Of a stretch of 64,000 nt of DNA, positions 13,092 to 27,400 are shown piece by piece; within the stretch, counting starts at the first letter, position 1, and each line of letters starts with the position of its first letter. Position numbers and translations under genes: made by a program. A model generated the notes under the pieces. It saw nothing but the letters and a program-made list of their open reading frames with translations. It searched no databases and had not been told where the DNA came from. The DNA comes from Poecilobothrus nobilitatus (Eukaryota; Arthropoda; Insecta; Diptera; Dolichopodidae): assembly GCA_947095535.1 (NCBI GenBank), contig OX352774.1, positions 220,522,965 through 220,586,964 of the forward strand. The letters are read 5' to 3'.

Positions 13092-15394
13092 TTTTTATTA
13101 TAGTATATTAATGTGTATGTATATAATATATTTTACTAGCTATAACAGGATATATTACAATCAAATTTAATTTCATGTACAATATTGTACAACACAATTT
13201 GTCTACAAAATATTTTGTTGTTTGGTTGAATCGAAAAAAAATAGTTAAAAAAATAAAATCAAAATATTGGAAATAAAAGTTTAATTTTGATATAATTTGA
13301 AAAATGTACGTACATACATATACATAATATATATACATATACATATTATAAAAAAATATGTAAATATTTTTAAAATTGATGATTGAGAGTTGAGACAATA
13401 GAAAATAAAATCTTGCAAAATAATATTTTATTTTTTGTTCTAAAAAAGGAAATTAAAAAAAAAAAGGATATGCTTTGTTAATAAAAGAAAAGAAAAATGA
13501 AAAAAAATTATTTTTATTAAACTATATTTTTTGATATTTTTTTTTTTTTTTTTTTTTTTTGTTATCGTTCATTTCATTGTAATATTAAATTTAAAGCTAT
13601 TTGAAAAATATTTTTGGGTTAAAATAATTTTATAAATTAGAGAAAAGTTGCACTTTTCAATTTAAAAGATTCGATTTTAAAACTTATATCCTTAAAAATA
13701 ATGAATCTAATTTTCAAATTGTTTTGAAAGTTTTGTTTGGCAAATATACATATATATAAATACATATATTTTGTTTATATATAGTATAATGAAATTGAAT
13801 GCAATTTAAAATAAATATAAAATAAAAGAAAATCGAATTTTAAATAAAATTCTTTTTAATTAAGAAAAATATCCAATTTTCTGCTATGAGTAGAAAATTT
13901 TGGAAAGAAAATAGAAAAGGAAAAACTTGAGAAAATAATTTTTCTAGTGGATGGAAATATTTTATTATGTTGTAAGATGGTAAAACTAAATGGCATAAGA
14001 TGAGACCTGCAATCCTAGCATAAAACGTTTTGAAACGTCTTTGGCTTAGGAACTGCTTATTAGATTTCAAAAAACTTTCTTTCTTTTGGTTATCCGTTTT
14101 AACATTTGCAACACAATTTTCAACACTTTCCTTCTTTTGGTCCTTATCTATTTTGTTATCCATTTAATATAGTTATTAAATACCGTATTGTCTCAAATAA
14201 GTACACTTAAATAGTTTTTACGGGTACCAATTCTTGTTTTTGAATACTATTATGAACAATAAAAATAGTAACTTATTCATTCGTCCATTCATTTATTCAT
14301 TCTATCGTTTATTTTTTCATATCGGAATTGTCGGATCGGAAAAATTTCATTTTTCATATCTATCATAAAAAAAAATGTTATGTCGTTTAAAGTTCAAGAG
14401 TGAATATAAAAATGTTGTAAACGAACTTAGTTTAGAAATCAAATCCTTATAACGTATTTCTTTATGTACAAACTGAATTATGGTACTGAACCTTTTTTAA
14501 AAATTAATATTAGGATACATTTATATGAAAACTATGATAAATTCACAACTTAATTTCACTTTATAATTTTATAAAATTTCTTTTTTTTTGGAAATTTATA
14601 TTCTGATTATTGAATTACAATCGCCCCTCAACTCGAAAATAAATCCACTTTTGCTGAATAAATTTTTTTAAGATAAAAATGTATTCAACGTAAATTTCAG
14701 GAACCGGACATTATGAATTAAAAGAAGTATAAAATTTTCTTTTTTTTTTTTTGCAATTTTGTATTTAAAATTTAGTGTTAAACAAAACATAGAACAAATT
14801 TCAAGCTATTCGTAAATATATTCGAGTTTCCACTCTCTTATCCTAATTCTTACTTTATTCTACTACTTTATTGAAGGCATAATATTCCCCCTATTCTACT
14901 TCTTTATTAAAGGCAGAAGCGAGAATGAAAAATAAAGAAGATGTTTAAATAAGTTCAATTTGCAAAACATGGTGAAGCCTAAAGAAAAGATAATAATAAT
15001 TATTCAAACATTATTACTGAATAAATGGTTTTTCCAAAATTGAAGAACGTCCCTCTTCATTTTTCACAGAATATACGTCATAGATGATAATAATACACAA
15101 TAATTAAAATATAAAAAATAAAACAAATATATTCAAAAGTAATTAAGAATATCTTGAGGGATATAAAATCTTGAGGTTTAATAGAATTTCTTCTCTCGAA
15201 TTTGTACATTTTTATTAACCCTGTAGACTTTAAAGATTTATCAATAATAATATTTTAATTATTAAATCTAACATAGGTATTTGACAACCTGAGTGATTTG
15301 ACAACTTATAAACATTATAAACCTGTATTTCATAATTCAACCATTCTATAATTTTTGATATGTTTTTTTTTTACCTTTATGTATCTATACTTAC

Positions 15395-15486
15395 TTGTTG
15401 AAACTTCTGTGATTTCTGCTATTTCACATTTATTCCCTTTAAATCCCTTCGAACAAATACATTTAACTGCTACATCACCAATTTGC
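15395..15486 (-). CDS. EGF-like exon: second half of an EGF module plus linker
   Basis: On the minus strand the acceptor TTTTTTTTTTTTGCAG precedes a 92-base exon ending at a consensus donor A|GTAAGT. The first base completes a Lys codon begun in the 30.9 kb exon. Thirty codons follow and one base is left over (phase 2 in, phase 1 out). The translation contains VKCICSKGFKGNKCE, the C4-x-C5-x8-C6 signature of EGF-like domains with the GFxG turn. Joined to the 30.9 kb exon it completes one canonical six-cysteine EGF module. The linker EIAEITEVST then leads to the terminal exon. The family assignment (EGF-like) is firm; the gene identity is not. Confidence 0.88.
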
Positions 15487-15768
15487 CTGCAAAAAAAAAA
15501 AAATGAAAATTAATTATAAAATTTACGATAAAAAAAAAAAAAAAGAAGCAAAATGTATGATTTTTTCATAACTGATAATTTCAAGTTAGCAATTTTCAAG
15601 TATAGGATATTTTCAAGTATTATAATAATAAATTTTCTGTTAGTGTTATAAAAATTTTACTCACTTCAGCTTATTCAAAACAAATTATATTGTGCTAGTA
15701 ATAGTAAACAGGTGCTAAAAAAAAGTTTTTATTTTTGATTTTAATATATTTTTCATTGAATTTTCTTT

Positions 15769-15899
15769 TGGGGCCTCGATAGCACAAACGTCGTAAGAGT
15801 TATTCCCCCTTATGACATTTATAGCCACGCCTGAACAGGAAAGGCTGTGGAATTTCCTGTCCACATTTATGTGGCAGAGAAATGCATTAAAAAAAAAAA
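15769..15899 (+). mobile_element. tRNA-derived SINE, copy lacking most of the tRNA head
   Basis: It starts ggggcctcgatag, then jumps directly to acgtcgtaagagttattccccc and the normal body and poly(A). Compared with the 41111 copy, about 75 bases holding the A and B boxes are missing. It is an internally deleted copy with no Pol III promoter. Confidence 0.75.
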
Positions 15900-18665
15900 T
15901 TTTTTTTCTTTTTTATAATTTCAAAAGTGAAGCAAAAAATTATTATTAAAAATTGAAAAGAGAAAACCTTTTTGGAATTCAAAATTAAAACCATATTTCA
16001 ATATGATAATAACATCTAAACCGGGTTTTTTGTGTTTCAAAATTGTTTGTTTTTTAGTACGGAACCCCATTAAAATTAATTAATCACTGAACAATACAAA
16101 CATCATAATATGCTCTTTCTTCACAAATCTTAAACAAAACAGAACAAGGTTTTACCCCACCGATACTCGAGTACGGATCTTTTCAACCCAAATTTATTTT
16201 AGAAGCCAATAATTTTTTTCTAAAAAGGATAGGGCTCTACATTTTCCCAGTAGCCGAATTTTATTATTTTCTAAAAGAATAACTGTAATTTTCTCGTTGA
16301 TTTTTTAAAAAACTTTATTCATAATTGCAATGTCAAAAACAATATGGTATAATATACTTTGTTCTAAGCAGCATTAAATTTGGCACTGAAATTTTTAAAT
16401 TATCTTATATTATTAACGCACATTTATGTATTTTTAAGTTTAGGTCAATGGGGTCATATGGGACGCGTGTTATCATGAAATAAATATTGAACGAGTACTG
16501 TATGGTTAAATTTATTATTTTTATACTCATGCTATTAATCTACTATTAATTTACTATTCTATAGCTAGTTTACTATGAATTAATTTAAGCGCTTCCTACA
16601 GCTAAAATTTTAAGCTTATGATATGAGTACACAACAACAACATTTTGAGTAATGTGTTTCACAATCCGCAGCCTTAGGATTGTAAATCCCATTAATCAAA
16701 ATATATTACACATTCGCAAATTGTTTAATATTATTTTTCGAACTATATGTAAAATGTATGACTATATTTTGAGAAATCATTCAGGATGAGCATATAAGTT
16801 GCCCTAAAACAAATTTTTTTTACCACCACCCCTGTTAATTTTTCATAATTTTTTCTTATATATAAAATAATAAAAATAATAATAAAAATTTACAAATTTT
16901 GGTGCAAAATGTACTTCATTAAAAATCTTTAGTTTTAAATTCTGCATTGTTTTATTTTATTAATTTGTTACGTGAAATATTCTTTATGCAACTTTTTCCG
17001 TCATCCGTTTAAATGACATTCAAAATCAGAGTTGTCAATTGATATAATATATTCGATTTAAAAGAGTAATTTTTTTAATATAAAATATAAAATTTTATTT
17101 TTATTTTTCATTAAATCTGTGAAAGTGAAATAAAATTACCATGGGAATTTTACTTAATAAACTGTCATCTCGTTTATTATTTTAATTTTCTGAATAAAGA
17201 ACGAAATTTTATAAGTTTTAAAATCGTATCACTTAAAATTTTAAATCGGATTTAAATAATTTGATGCACAATGAATATTTCAAATAAAACTAAAACTTAT
17301 TACACTTTGTTAACTATTTAAGTAAATAAAATATTTATCCGAACTTATATTTAAAGATTTAATGACACATTAAAAAAAAAAAAAAAATAAAATCTTTAGT
17401 TCTTAAATTTATAAAATTAAAACTGCAAGGATATTTTGATGGACATAAAGAGAAGATAAACTGACTAACAAACTTTAGAAAAAAAAAACATAAAATATGC
17501 TTAAAGACAAAAAATATATTGGAAAATTTTTTTAAAAAGTTTTTATTTTTATTTTAGTTTAAGGTTTGTTTACGGTTTTAAAGCAAAAAAAAAAAAAACA
17601 ACAAAACTGATCGAATTGGGGAAGAAAAGTAATTGAGAACTTTAAGACAATGAAGAATGTTACATAAAATAAATAAAAAAATTATTGATTATCTTTAAAA
17701 ACTTTTATTTTATTTTGTTTTTTTTTTTTTATTTTTGTATAAAATATGGGACGTTTAGTTTTATTCCATTTTTATTTCCATTTAATGACAAATTGAATGA
17801 CTTTAGCCTAAAATTATGCAATTTAACTTTAGAAAAAAAATTAAAAAGACGTGATGTCTCATATTTCGGACAAATTTAATAAGATTTCGGAAGTGCTTTT
17901 ACACATTAAAAGTATTCGCAAGGTGTTCTTACCTGCATATGAATACAAAATCTATTTAGAATGGAAAATGAAGGAAAAAGATTCTTTTTCTAAACTTTTA
18001 TGTAATGATTTAAAAAAAAAACAGATTGTATCCTTATTACGCTTTAGAATGCAAATATTATATTATGTTTGTGGGTTATAATTACCTATCATCAATAAAA
18101 AATCTTTAATTTGAATTAACAATTTAAAAAATTTGAATTCTTGAAGGCTTTACAACTTTCTAGGCTTCAGCTTTCTAAAAAAAAAATCAACTGAAAAAAA
18201 TCATATTGCAAAGATTAAGGGATTCTTTATTATAAATTAAATCATATTTTATGTTAAATTTTTTATTTATTAAATTAATTCTAAATGTTCTTAATTAAAT
18301 TTAATAAAAGTTTAACATTATAATTATATAAAAAGATAATTTTACAGTCTTCCAATAATTCATTCTTATTAATTTAAATGGTTATACTAGATTTTTCTAT
18401 GAAATTATTTTAAAGTGACAAAAGTTTTCTACTTTATAATAATTTTGTCGTAGTAAATTTTTATAAAACTTTTTTAATTGAACTAAATTTTATGTTGACC
18501 TTTTTAAATTTCTAAAATATTTAAAAGCAAATATTTTTCAACTATTTTTATTTTCATTTTTATATAAAGTTCACTTTTTTCTATATTCTATAAATGAAGT
18601 GTCCTCCATTTGACTTTTATGTATACTCAATAGTTTAAATCGAAATGAATAATGAATTTAGTATT

Positions 18666-18667
<2 letters not shown>

Positions 18668-18701
<34 letters not shown>
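18668..18701. repeat. AT dinucleotide microsatellite (about 17 units)
   Basis: A pure AT run of about 34 bases in the large intron. It is likely length-variable. Confidence 0.9.
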
Positions 18702-18705
<4 letters not shown>

Positions 18706-20512
18706 TATTTCATCTGTTTAATATGAAGAAAAATCACTTATAAATTTTATTACCTAAAGTATAATTTAGTATACATATTACTATAATCTCAATATTTTAA
18801 TATTAATAAATTTTTATCAATGCAATCACTTTTGGTTGTTAAAAGAATTCTTTCCAATTTATTTCTCAACTATATTTAATATTTTTGAATAAAATTCTGT
18901 AATTAAAATTATTGTTTTTCTTCACAACACATATCATATAAAAGTCTAGACATTTATGTAGATATAAGTTCATTAGCTTTAGCGTTTTTAATCTTAATGT
19001 TATAGATACGCTTTGCCTTTCAATTGTCAGATCTAATCTAAAATTTAATACAATATAAGTTTTTAACAAAAATTATGGATACGGTCTATTTTATTCAATT
19101 AAGTTAAAACCGTTTTAATGAATCATGTTTACATACAGACTCATATTTAATTAATAATTTATTAGATTAATATGACTTAATATTGGATTTATGAAGGACC
19201 ATGGTAAATAAAAATCTTGGGTACTAATTTTTTTTCCATTTTCAATACTTTCTCATATACAACATAATATACAGAGAAAATTTAAAATTCATTAAATTTC
19301 AATTACATTGTCTTTTTTTTTTTTTTTTTTTTGTTATAGAAACGTTGAATTAAAATTTTTTCGACAAAACTTTTTATCTCTAGAATCCCTTGTGTTTAAA
19401 ATACGAACTACAATTCAACTTAATTACAAAATTTCACCTTCTTTGCTTTTTTTTTGTGATTTTTTTCATATATAAAATAAACTTTTGAATAATCCCTATG
19501 GCGGCAATTTACTGCAAACATTATTTAAAAAAAAAAAATAAACAAAAAGAAAATGAATGAAAAGTTTTTCTCAGTTTTCAGTCAAAAAACAAAAAGGAAA
19601 AAATAAAAAATATGTAAACAAAAAAATTTATTGACCTTTAAAAAATTATCTTAGAGAAAATTAATTTTTTTTTATCCTTTTTAATTCACTCATTTTTATG
19701 AAAATAAATAATATCGAAAAAAAAAATGGAGAAGAAAAAAGATATAGTTATCACAGGACGCAATATAAAGATCCTTAAACAAAAAAAAAAAAAAAAAATT
19801 AATTTTATCCTTTTCAAAGTTGACCTAAAATTACATATTATAATTTGGAATTTAACATAAATTCATTTTGTTTCATTATAACCCCTCTCAGAAAAAAAGA
19901 AAAAAATAAAAATTACCATCAGAGACTGCTTTAAGCTAAAAGTTCCATTTCAGTATTTTTGACGGTATTTTCGTTTAAATTTATTCGACGAATGGAAATA
20001 ATATGTTCAAGGATATTTTTTCTTTTTGTTTTTTTTTTTTTTTATTCAAATAAAAGAAAATTTTTGTCTGGGAATTTTCATTTAAAAAAAAAAAAAACAA
20101 AAAGGATAATTCGACTATTAAATAATAAATTCGAATTCAACTTATTTTAGACAAAATCTTTTAAATATGTTGTAATAATTTTTGAGTGTTGAGACAGACG
20201 TTGCGTTTTTATTGTTTTTAATTTATTTTAATTTTTTTTTTTTTTGCTTTTTACTTCAAGTCATTTGACTTAATGTAATTTTGAATGAAAAATTTTAATT
20301 TTAATTTTTATAGATGACAATAAATATAATAATTTTAAAAAATAAAAAATAAATGGGCGGATGTACTATGAATGATGACAGTCGTGATCATCATTCTGAT
20401 TTTAATAATGTTAAATGATAATCATTTTAGATTGGTCTCAACTCTCGATTCATAAATAAAATTTTAAATGTTAAAATATTTTGTAATCCTTTATGGAAAT
20501 ATTTAAAGGTTC

Positions 20513-22534
20513 TTTTTTTTAGCACATTTCCAAAAAAATTTTGAAAAAATGTGCTTATTAGTTTCACCCTGTCCGTCCGTCCGTCCGTCCGTCTGTTTAC
20601 AAAACTTCTACACCGTTAAAGATAGAGAAAAATTTTAACCATAGGTAGGTCTCATAAAAAAAATTATTTTGTTGAACAACTTTTTTATGTAGCCCCCCCT
20701 ATTACGGAGCTACAGCTCCTCAAACTTTGAAAAAGCCCTATTTTTAAATACATATATCTTATGTTCTGCTTAAGATTTTTTCAATCTGAAAACGTCATTC
20801 GACAGATATTTCTTTTATATTTATAAATTAATATCAAAATTATTCAATTTTTTTAAATTTAGTATTTAAATTTACCGTTATGTGAAAACCAAATTTTGCA
20901 TGATTTTTCTACTTTCATAACTCCGGCACGCTTTTAGATAGAGCCTTGAAATTTTGAGGCAAGAAAGAACTTTTAGAATTAGTATAAGTTTGCTCAGAAA
21001 ATTTTTTTGGACCACCCGCTGTTTATGAGCTATTAGGGCTTAAAAATTGAAAATTTGCTATTTTTAAACACCTGTAACTTAGGAACCTGTACACATTTTA
21101 CTTCTGCAAGATATAAAAATTAAAGCTACGGTAATATTTTTTTACGTGTGTTAAAGGTTTATTTTAGTTTTAAAGGGTTCCAAAGTTGCAGCTCTTCAAA
21201 ATTGCGAAAAAGCCCCATTTTCAGATGTATATATCTCAGGCTCTGCGTAATAGTTTTGCAATCTAAGACCGCCAGAAGATCGAAAATTTTATTATCTATA
21301 TAAAACAATATCAAAATTATGTGATATTTTGTAATTTACTATTTAAATTTACCGTTATGTGAAAACCATATTTTGCATGATTTTTCTACTTTCATAACTC
21401 CAGCACGCTTCTAGATAGAGGCTTGAAATTTCTAGACAAGAAAGAACTTTTAGAATTAGTATAAGTTTCCTCAGAAAATTTTTTGCTAGCCCCCCTCTTT
21501 AAGAGTTATTACGCCTCAAAAATTGAAAATTTGCTATTTTTAGGCACCTGTAACTTAGGCACCTGTAAAAATTTTTCTTCGGCAAGACATGAAAATTAAA
21601 GCTTCAATAATGTATTTTTACGTGTGTTAACGGCTTTTTTTAGTTATATAGGATTCCGGAATTACGGCCCCTCAAAATTTCAAAAATGCCCTATTTTCAC
21701 ATTTTTTCTTATTACATGAAATTTTCAAATTTTTGTGTAAGTCACACTTCTAAACAGTTTGTATTGAGTTTTGGAAATGTGCGCTTTTAAAAACCGTTGG
21801 TTTACATTCTACCTTGTTTTTTTTAGTTGTTCTTTGTTTACCTCGTTTTTTTTTATTTCAAATCATATTTCTATTTAACTAAAAACAGTGAATGAATTAC
21901 CAAAAATATCTTTATTATATTTAATATAATATTTTGCGACATATGGGAATGGAATTTACCAATAAAACAAGACAGAATGTAAAACCAAAGAGTTTTTAAG
22001 GTTCACATATTCAAAACTAAAGGTACAAGCCAGAATAAAAATCGATTTGGAGTTGTGACGATTTTTGTATTAAAATTTTTGATTTTTCATAGAATATTTT
22101 CAGCTACAAAAACTTTTGAAAAATCTAGAGGCGCACTTTCTTCAGTTTGACACAGGTATTCAAGTTACAGTTGTCTAAAAATAGTGAATTTTAAATTTTG
22201 AATAATGACATTACACCCCGAATAGGATGAATTTCTTAAAGAAGAAGAAGTACAAAAATTTTTTCTAAATGCGTTCCAGAGATAAATTTTCATTAAAAGC
22301 CACAACTTGAGATATAAACATTTGTAAAAAAAACTTTGTCCAACTTTGAGGGGTTGTAACTTTGTGATGGGTGAGGTTACATAAAACAGTTGTCCCATAA
22401 CAACAATTTTTTTTGGAATTTATTCATCATTACATTTTCATTCCTCCATCTCAAACGACATAGAAGTTTTGTAAACAGACAAACGAACAGAATGAAAATA
22501 ACAAGAATTTTTTTGAAAAATATGCTAAAAAAAG
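20513..22534 (+). mobile_element. Family B element with long inverted ends (about 2.0 kb)
   Basis: The left end is a T-run followed by the hairpin agcacatttc...gaaaaaatgtgct (20521-20554) and a TCCG microsatellite at 20571-20595. The right end at about 22440-22534 is the inverse of the left: gtaaacagacaaacgaacag, then gaaaaatatgctaaaaaaa. The inverted similarity seems to reach several hundred bases inward: gttgtaactttgtgatggg on the right mirrors the left gtagccccccctattacgg block. The interior has a 477-base tandem duplication. There is no ORF, so a non-autonomous foldback element is the simplest reading. Confidence 0.65.
20871..21720 (+). repeat. Tandem duplication, period 477, inside the family B element
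   Basis: The phrase tttaccgttatgtgaaaacc starts at 20871 and again at 21348. Similarity continues through the cataactcc, aagaaagaacttttagaa and cacctgtaacttagg segments of each unit. The second unit is incomplete at its right side. Confidence 0.75.
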
Positions 22535-23829
22535 ATAAAAGAATTTATATTATATGAACTTTTCGAATTAAAATTTTCATAAATATTTTTATATAATTGT
22601 TGATTTCTTTTAAAAGTTAATTAACTGATCTAATTTGGAATTCAATGTAAAAATGGGTAATTGATAATTAATTAAATGAAAATTCAATTTAAAACTTACA
22701 AAATTGATAATTATTGATTTATCATTTTTGTGTTAAATATCTACTGAAAGAATATTAAATAATGAAAAAGTATTGGTAAAAGTAAAAATATCTTGTTGTG
22801 TCAATTTCAAAGAAAAACTATTTAATTTTCCGGAAATCTTATTAACACATGTGAATATTTTTTTTTTGTGTTTTACTTTCAAAAAAATTCTACAGATACC
22901 TAAGTTAAAATTAATGTCTTAAAATAGTACACTTTGAAATTTTGTATTAGATTGTTTCAAAAAAAGGAAAGATCCAAAAAAATATTCTGAGGTAACCTGT
23001 TATAATTTTGAAAGATCTTTCTTTTCACCAAATTTCAAAGTTCGACCTAAAAGCATGTCAGAGTTAGGCTGCAGTTATAGCTTTCATTGAAATTCTTCCG
23101 GAAAATGTTTATTTTCAATTTTTTTTTTTTATATGCAAAGACATATAAAATTTAACAAAAATGTTGATTGAATAATTTCTAAAGAATAAATTCAGCTACG
23201 AATTCCTAAATTTAAAAAAAAAAAACCAATTTAATGATTTTCCCGATTTGTAATTATTTTCCTGAATAACTGATCAATAATTTTGTTTAATGAAACAAAA
23301 TTGTTCCAATGACATATATTTCATTTCTTCTCATTTCAGTTTGTCATTGAAAAAAATTCTGACGCAATTCTTGATATATTTCATTATGATTTTATATTTC
23401 AATAAGTTTACACTTAAATTTTATTATTTTGTTTATTATTAAATTTTATATCAATAATAAATAAATAAATTAAAATAAAACTTTATTTTCCAAACATCGA
23501 AATAACGTTGAAAACAATTTAAAATACTTTTATTTTTATTTTGGCTTCAGTATTGCCATTTGCCATTTGACAGATAATGTTACTGACAGCACAATTTTTT
23601 CTGATTGCCATAATCGCCTACACGGAAAAAAATGTAAGTTTTCAATGAAACGCTTTTTCCGTATGCATTTCAATGAAATCTATAATTAGCGCCTTATCAA
23701 GGTAAAATTTTGTCTTCCCTGAATGGTAAATTTAGATACTACATTGCAAAACATTGCATAATTTTTATATTCATCTATAATGCTAAAAACAATATTTTTG
23801 TTGGATATTTTTAGATTAAAAAAATGTTA

Positions 23830-24065
23830 AGTAGAATCTGAGATATACATTTTTGAAAATAGTGTTTCTTCAAATTTTGAGGGGCTGTAGCGTGTTATGA
23901 ATGGGAAATTAAAACATAATACTATAGTTTTGTAACAATATTTTGTTTAAGCGAGACTATTCATGATTAAAATTTCATTGTCCTATCTTAAAATGTGTAA
24001 AAGTTTTGAAAACAAGTAGACGGACAGAGTATATTTCTAACATTTTTTTTGAAATGTTAATAAAT
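23830..24065 (-). mobile_element. Degraded family B end
   Basis: It contains caaattttgaggggctgtag and, at the right, aagtagacggacagagtatatttc. This matches the reverse orientation of the family B head. The boundaries are approximate and the terminal hairpin is lost. Confidence 0.4.
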
Positions 24066-24287
24066 AAGTTAGAAAATTAAAGTTCGCATGAATTATGTAC
24101 ATGAATTCATAATAAAACATTTCTAAAAGTATTATGTATATTATATTCGTCAAAATTCATAATGCAATTTCATAAAATCAAATAACTTTTAATATTGTCC
24201 TAAAATAAAATAGTTTTACACTGCATCCACATAATAGGCATTAATTATATAATATAAAATAATTAAATAGTTTATTCAATTTTATTG

Positions 24288-24405
24288 TTTTTTTTTTAAT
24301 GCATGTCTCTGCCACATAAATGTAGACAGGAAATTACACAGCCTTTTCTGTTCATGCGTGGCTGTAAATTTTGTAAAGGGGAATAACTCTTACGACGTGT
24401 GTGAT
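24288..24405 (-). mobile_element. tRNA-derived SINE, copy without the tRNA head
   Basis: The poly(T) at 24288-24297 is followed by gcatgtctctgccacataaatg, the 3' body read in reverse, through cttacgacgtgtgtg. It ends at about 24405, before the tRNA-like head, so the head is missing. Confidence 0.75.
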
Positions 24406-27400
24406 ATACCGAATGTCATTTTTGATTTCGTACTTATGACACTCAAAGTTATAATGTAGCACCTTAATTTTATTGAACATATTATTGTATTCTTTTCAAC
24501 CAAAAATCTCCTCAAACGTAGGTATACAATACACAAATATTTTACAGTATTTGTATGCTCTAGCGGATTATATTATTAAGGGATATAACAGTTTGACAGT
24601 TTCTTCTTCTGTTATTATATGATTACAGCACGGATTTCTCAATGTTTTCCTGAGTTAGATAAATTATTGTTTTCATGGTTTCTTACTAGAATTTCTCAAT
24701 GTTTGCCTTGTCTGACTTATTTGGATGAGTTATATGATTCCTACCCAGAATTTTATTTTATAGACCACAAATACCACAAACGTGATACGGTTTTGAGTAG
24801 GAAACGTTTACCTATAATGCTGGAATTTAACAATTTTTCTATCAGATTTTCACTTTTCTGGAGTGATTAAAAAGTGGGTTCCTATTAATTTTTTGTTTTA
24901 TTATTCTACGCCTTATGTATTGGCTTTCATAATTATGTCGAAATTAATGTCAAACGTATTAGCTATACAATTATTTTGATGCTTTTAAATGTTTTGTTCT
25001 TGAACATTAACTGTTACAAAATGAATAATTTTAATTTTGCTTTTCAAAGCTATAAAAGTACTTGAAAGTCAGTTTCCATTAACAATTTTACAATTTTTTC
25101 ATATAATCTAAAACTGAACTATTTCAGTTTTATGATAAATTAATAATTTACTATTTTGTTTCAAAAAGTTTTTTTTTTTTTTTCTTTAAAGAAAAATTAT
25201 AAAAAAGTTTTAAAAATGTTCACTTCAAAACAAAATAATAATAAACAGTTTAATTTTGAAAATAATTTACAGGTGGTTTATAAAATTAATTTTTTATTGT
25301 TTTATTGTTCTGTAAAGTCAAAAAAAGATCACAATAATTTCCTGTAAAATTAATTTTTCATATCTATTTAAAACTGTACAGAAAAACTATGGCATATTCT
25401 AGTAATTACTTCCGACATTAAAAACGTGAAAAAGTTTAAAATCGATTTATCATTATTACTAGTTTGTACAACCATTTCTGTTGAATGGTAATTTCGTTTT
25501 TAGCTTGAAGATCTCGTAAATTTTCAAGTAATATTAATAAATCTATATGAATATGAAACATATAATGTTTCTTTTTTTTCGTATTTTCCAAACTAATTTA
25601 TTATTTTTCCATGAAAAATGAAAATAAAACAAGGAAGTATGTGAATCAAGGAATTTTAAAGCAGTATATTTCCAAAACTGAAATATATTAAGTATTGCAG
25701 ACTAAAACTTGTTTTCTTAGAATTTTTCTAGCGGAAGATCTATATAATTAAAAAATAAATCATGTAAAAGTCATGTAAAATTATAGTCACCCATATTCTT
25801 CAAAGCGTATCATACGAAGAATATCACGGACGCGATAATTTCTTATTCTTTTAGACGCAAAAGTGATGTTTTAAAATTGATGAAATGTTACCTGTCAAAA
25901 GTATCGCGTGGCAGTAACCATTTTAATATCACTTGTGTTTGCTCTTACTGTTAAGTATCGAAAAAATTAAATACGAAAAATTTTACACACGTCTTAGAGA
26001 CATACATACATAGATTTTGAACTAAACAAACCGACGCAATACATTTTTTTATCGGCTCAGTGATGAGTCGAAGTCTAAGAATATGTACGAACTTTTGAGA
26101 TTTAATTTATGCATTTTATAACCTTTAAAAATGTAAACAAGTGTCCAGGTTTCAAATGTGTAAAAATAGTAAATACAATTTTAATTTTTAATACCAAATT
26201 TTAGGAGATAGTTTATACTTACTCTTATAGATCTGACTTTAGATCTTATAGATCTGACAATTGCAAAAATTATCCATTATAATCATTTGTAAATAGGACT
26301 TTTTTACAATTATTTTTTTAATGAGATTTTCTTCGTTTAATTTTTGATCGACCTATATAAGAGAATGTGGCGGTAACGAGGTTTTTCCATTTGCGACAAT
26401 TGTTTTCAGATATTATTTTAAGTAGAAGCCATTATTTTTATAGAGATGATGCTTCAATTGAAACAGTCATTCTCTGTGTCCATTGCGATATTCCTACGTG
26501 TCGTAACTCTAAAGTTCTTTTTTTTTTAAATGTTTGAAATAAAACAATGCAATATTAAAAATGTGAATAGATTTTATGGCAAGATAAAACCAAATTGTAT
26601 TTCACCCCATGCAGAAATTTAATAACGAACGGACGAACAAAGTGAAATGAATGTAGGTAGAAATCTATGGGTAGAATATTTTTTAAAAAACAAAAAACAT
26701 ACAACAAAAAAAGTTTATATCTTCTAACAAAATGTAGTAGTAGTGTTTGTTAAAAATACATTTTTCATCATCCAGTAGCTGCATCATCTTCAATTCATTA
26801 GATTTCGGTTATTTTTATGTATTTTTTTTTTTTTTTGTATTTATAGCACAATATTGAGTGACGTGTGGAATTTGCTATAAGTTAAGTTCTTTTGTGTAAT
26901 TTTTCAGTTTAAAACATAAAAAAAAATATATATATATATATTTCAAAATTGTAAAATTTACATTGTGGTGGTGATTCCTTGCTATTACTTTAAAAGTATC
27001 GGTTATGTCAGTTAAGTTGTTCAGTAATCGATCAAATTGTCTTTTATATTCATGAAATTCTGACAATGGTTAGACAAGTAAAGTAATAAAAAGAATGGTT
27101 AATTTTTTTTTTATAAATGAAAAGAAAATAAAAGACTTTTGAAAAATTGTGCAATTTAAAAATAGAAAGAGACAAAAGGTGGTTAAAATTTTTTTTTTTT
27201 TACATTTTTGAAGTGCACCGTAGAGTATTCTGTATTATATCCATAAATTTGATGACAAGAACAATTTAATTTGCAAAAAATATTAAAACGAATTTTAATG
27301 TCAATATTGAATATTTTTTCTTTTTATTACATTGAGAATATTTTTGAATGGTTTTAACATTTTGTTGTTTTTATTTTTCTTTAGATTTCTTCTTATCTTG

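Larger units (their letters stand above)
8308..15394 (-). other. Intron of the EGF-repeat gene (about 7.1 kb)
   Basis: The donor is GTAAGT at 15394-15389 and the acceptor is CACTAG at 8308. The intron holds a family A repeat (9647-10649), an old SINE (10677-10882), a pair of direct repeats near 11569, a TA run at 13071-13091, and many A/T runs. A 107-codon minus ORF at 13840-14163 starts right after a stop with no acceptor; I do not treat it as a gene. Confidence 0.55.

Noticed and set aside
13840..14163. 107-codon minus ORF in the first intron, with a K/Q/E-rich start
   Set aside because: The ATG follows an in-frame stop, there is no acceptor, the second half is F/I-rich low complexity, and no domain is visible.
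17851..18081. 76-codon plus ORF with a CAG|GTAAGA-like donor on the opposite strand
   Set aside because: No acceptor or continuous frame pairs with the donor, the ORF has no recognisable motif, and the EGF reading frame does not need an exon here.
25790..25960. GC-richer segment with a short hydrophobic frame (VAVTILISLVFALTV)
   Set aside because: Only 28 codons between stops, with no start and no splice signals.
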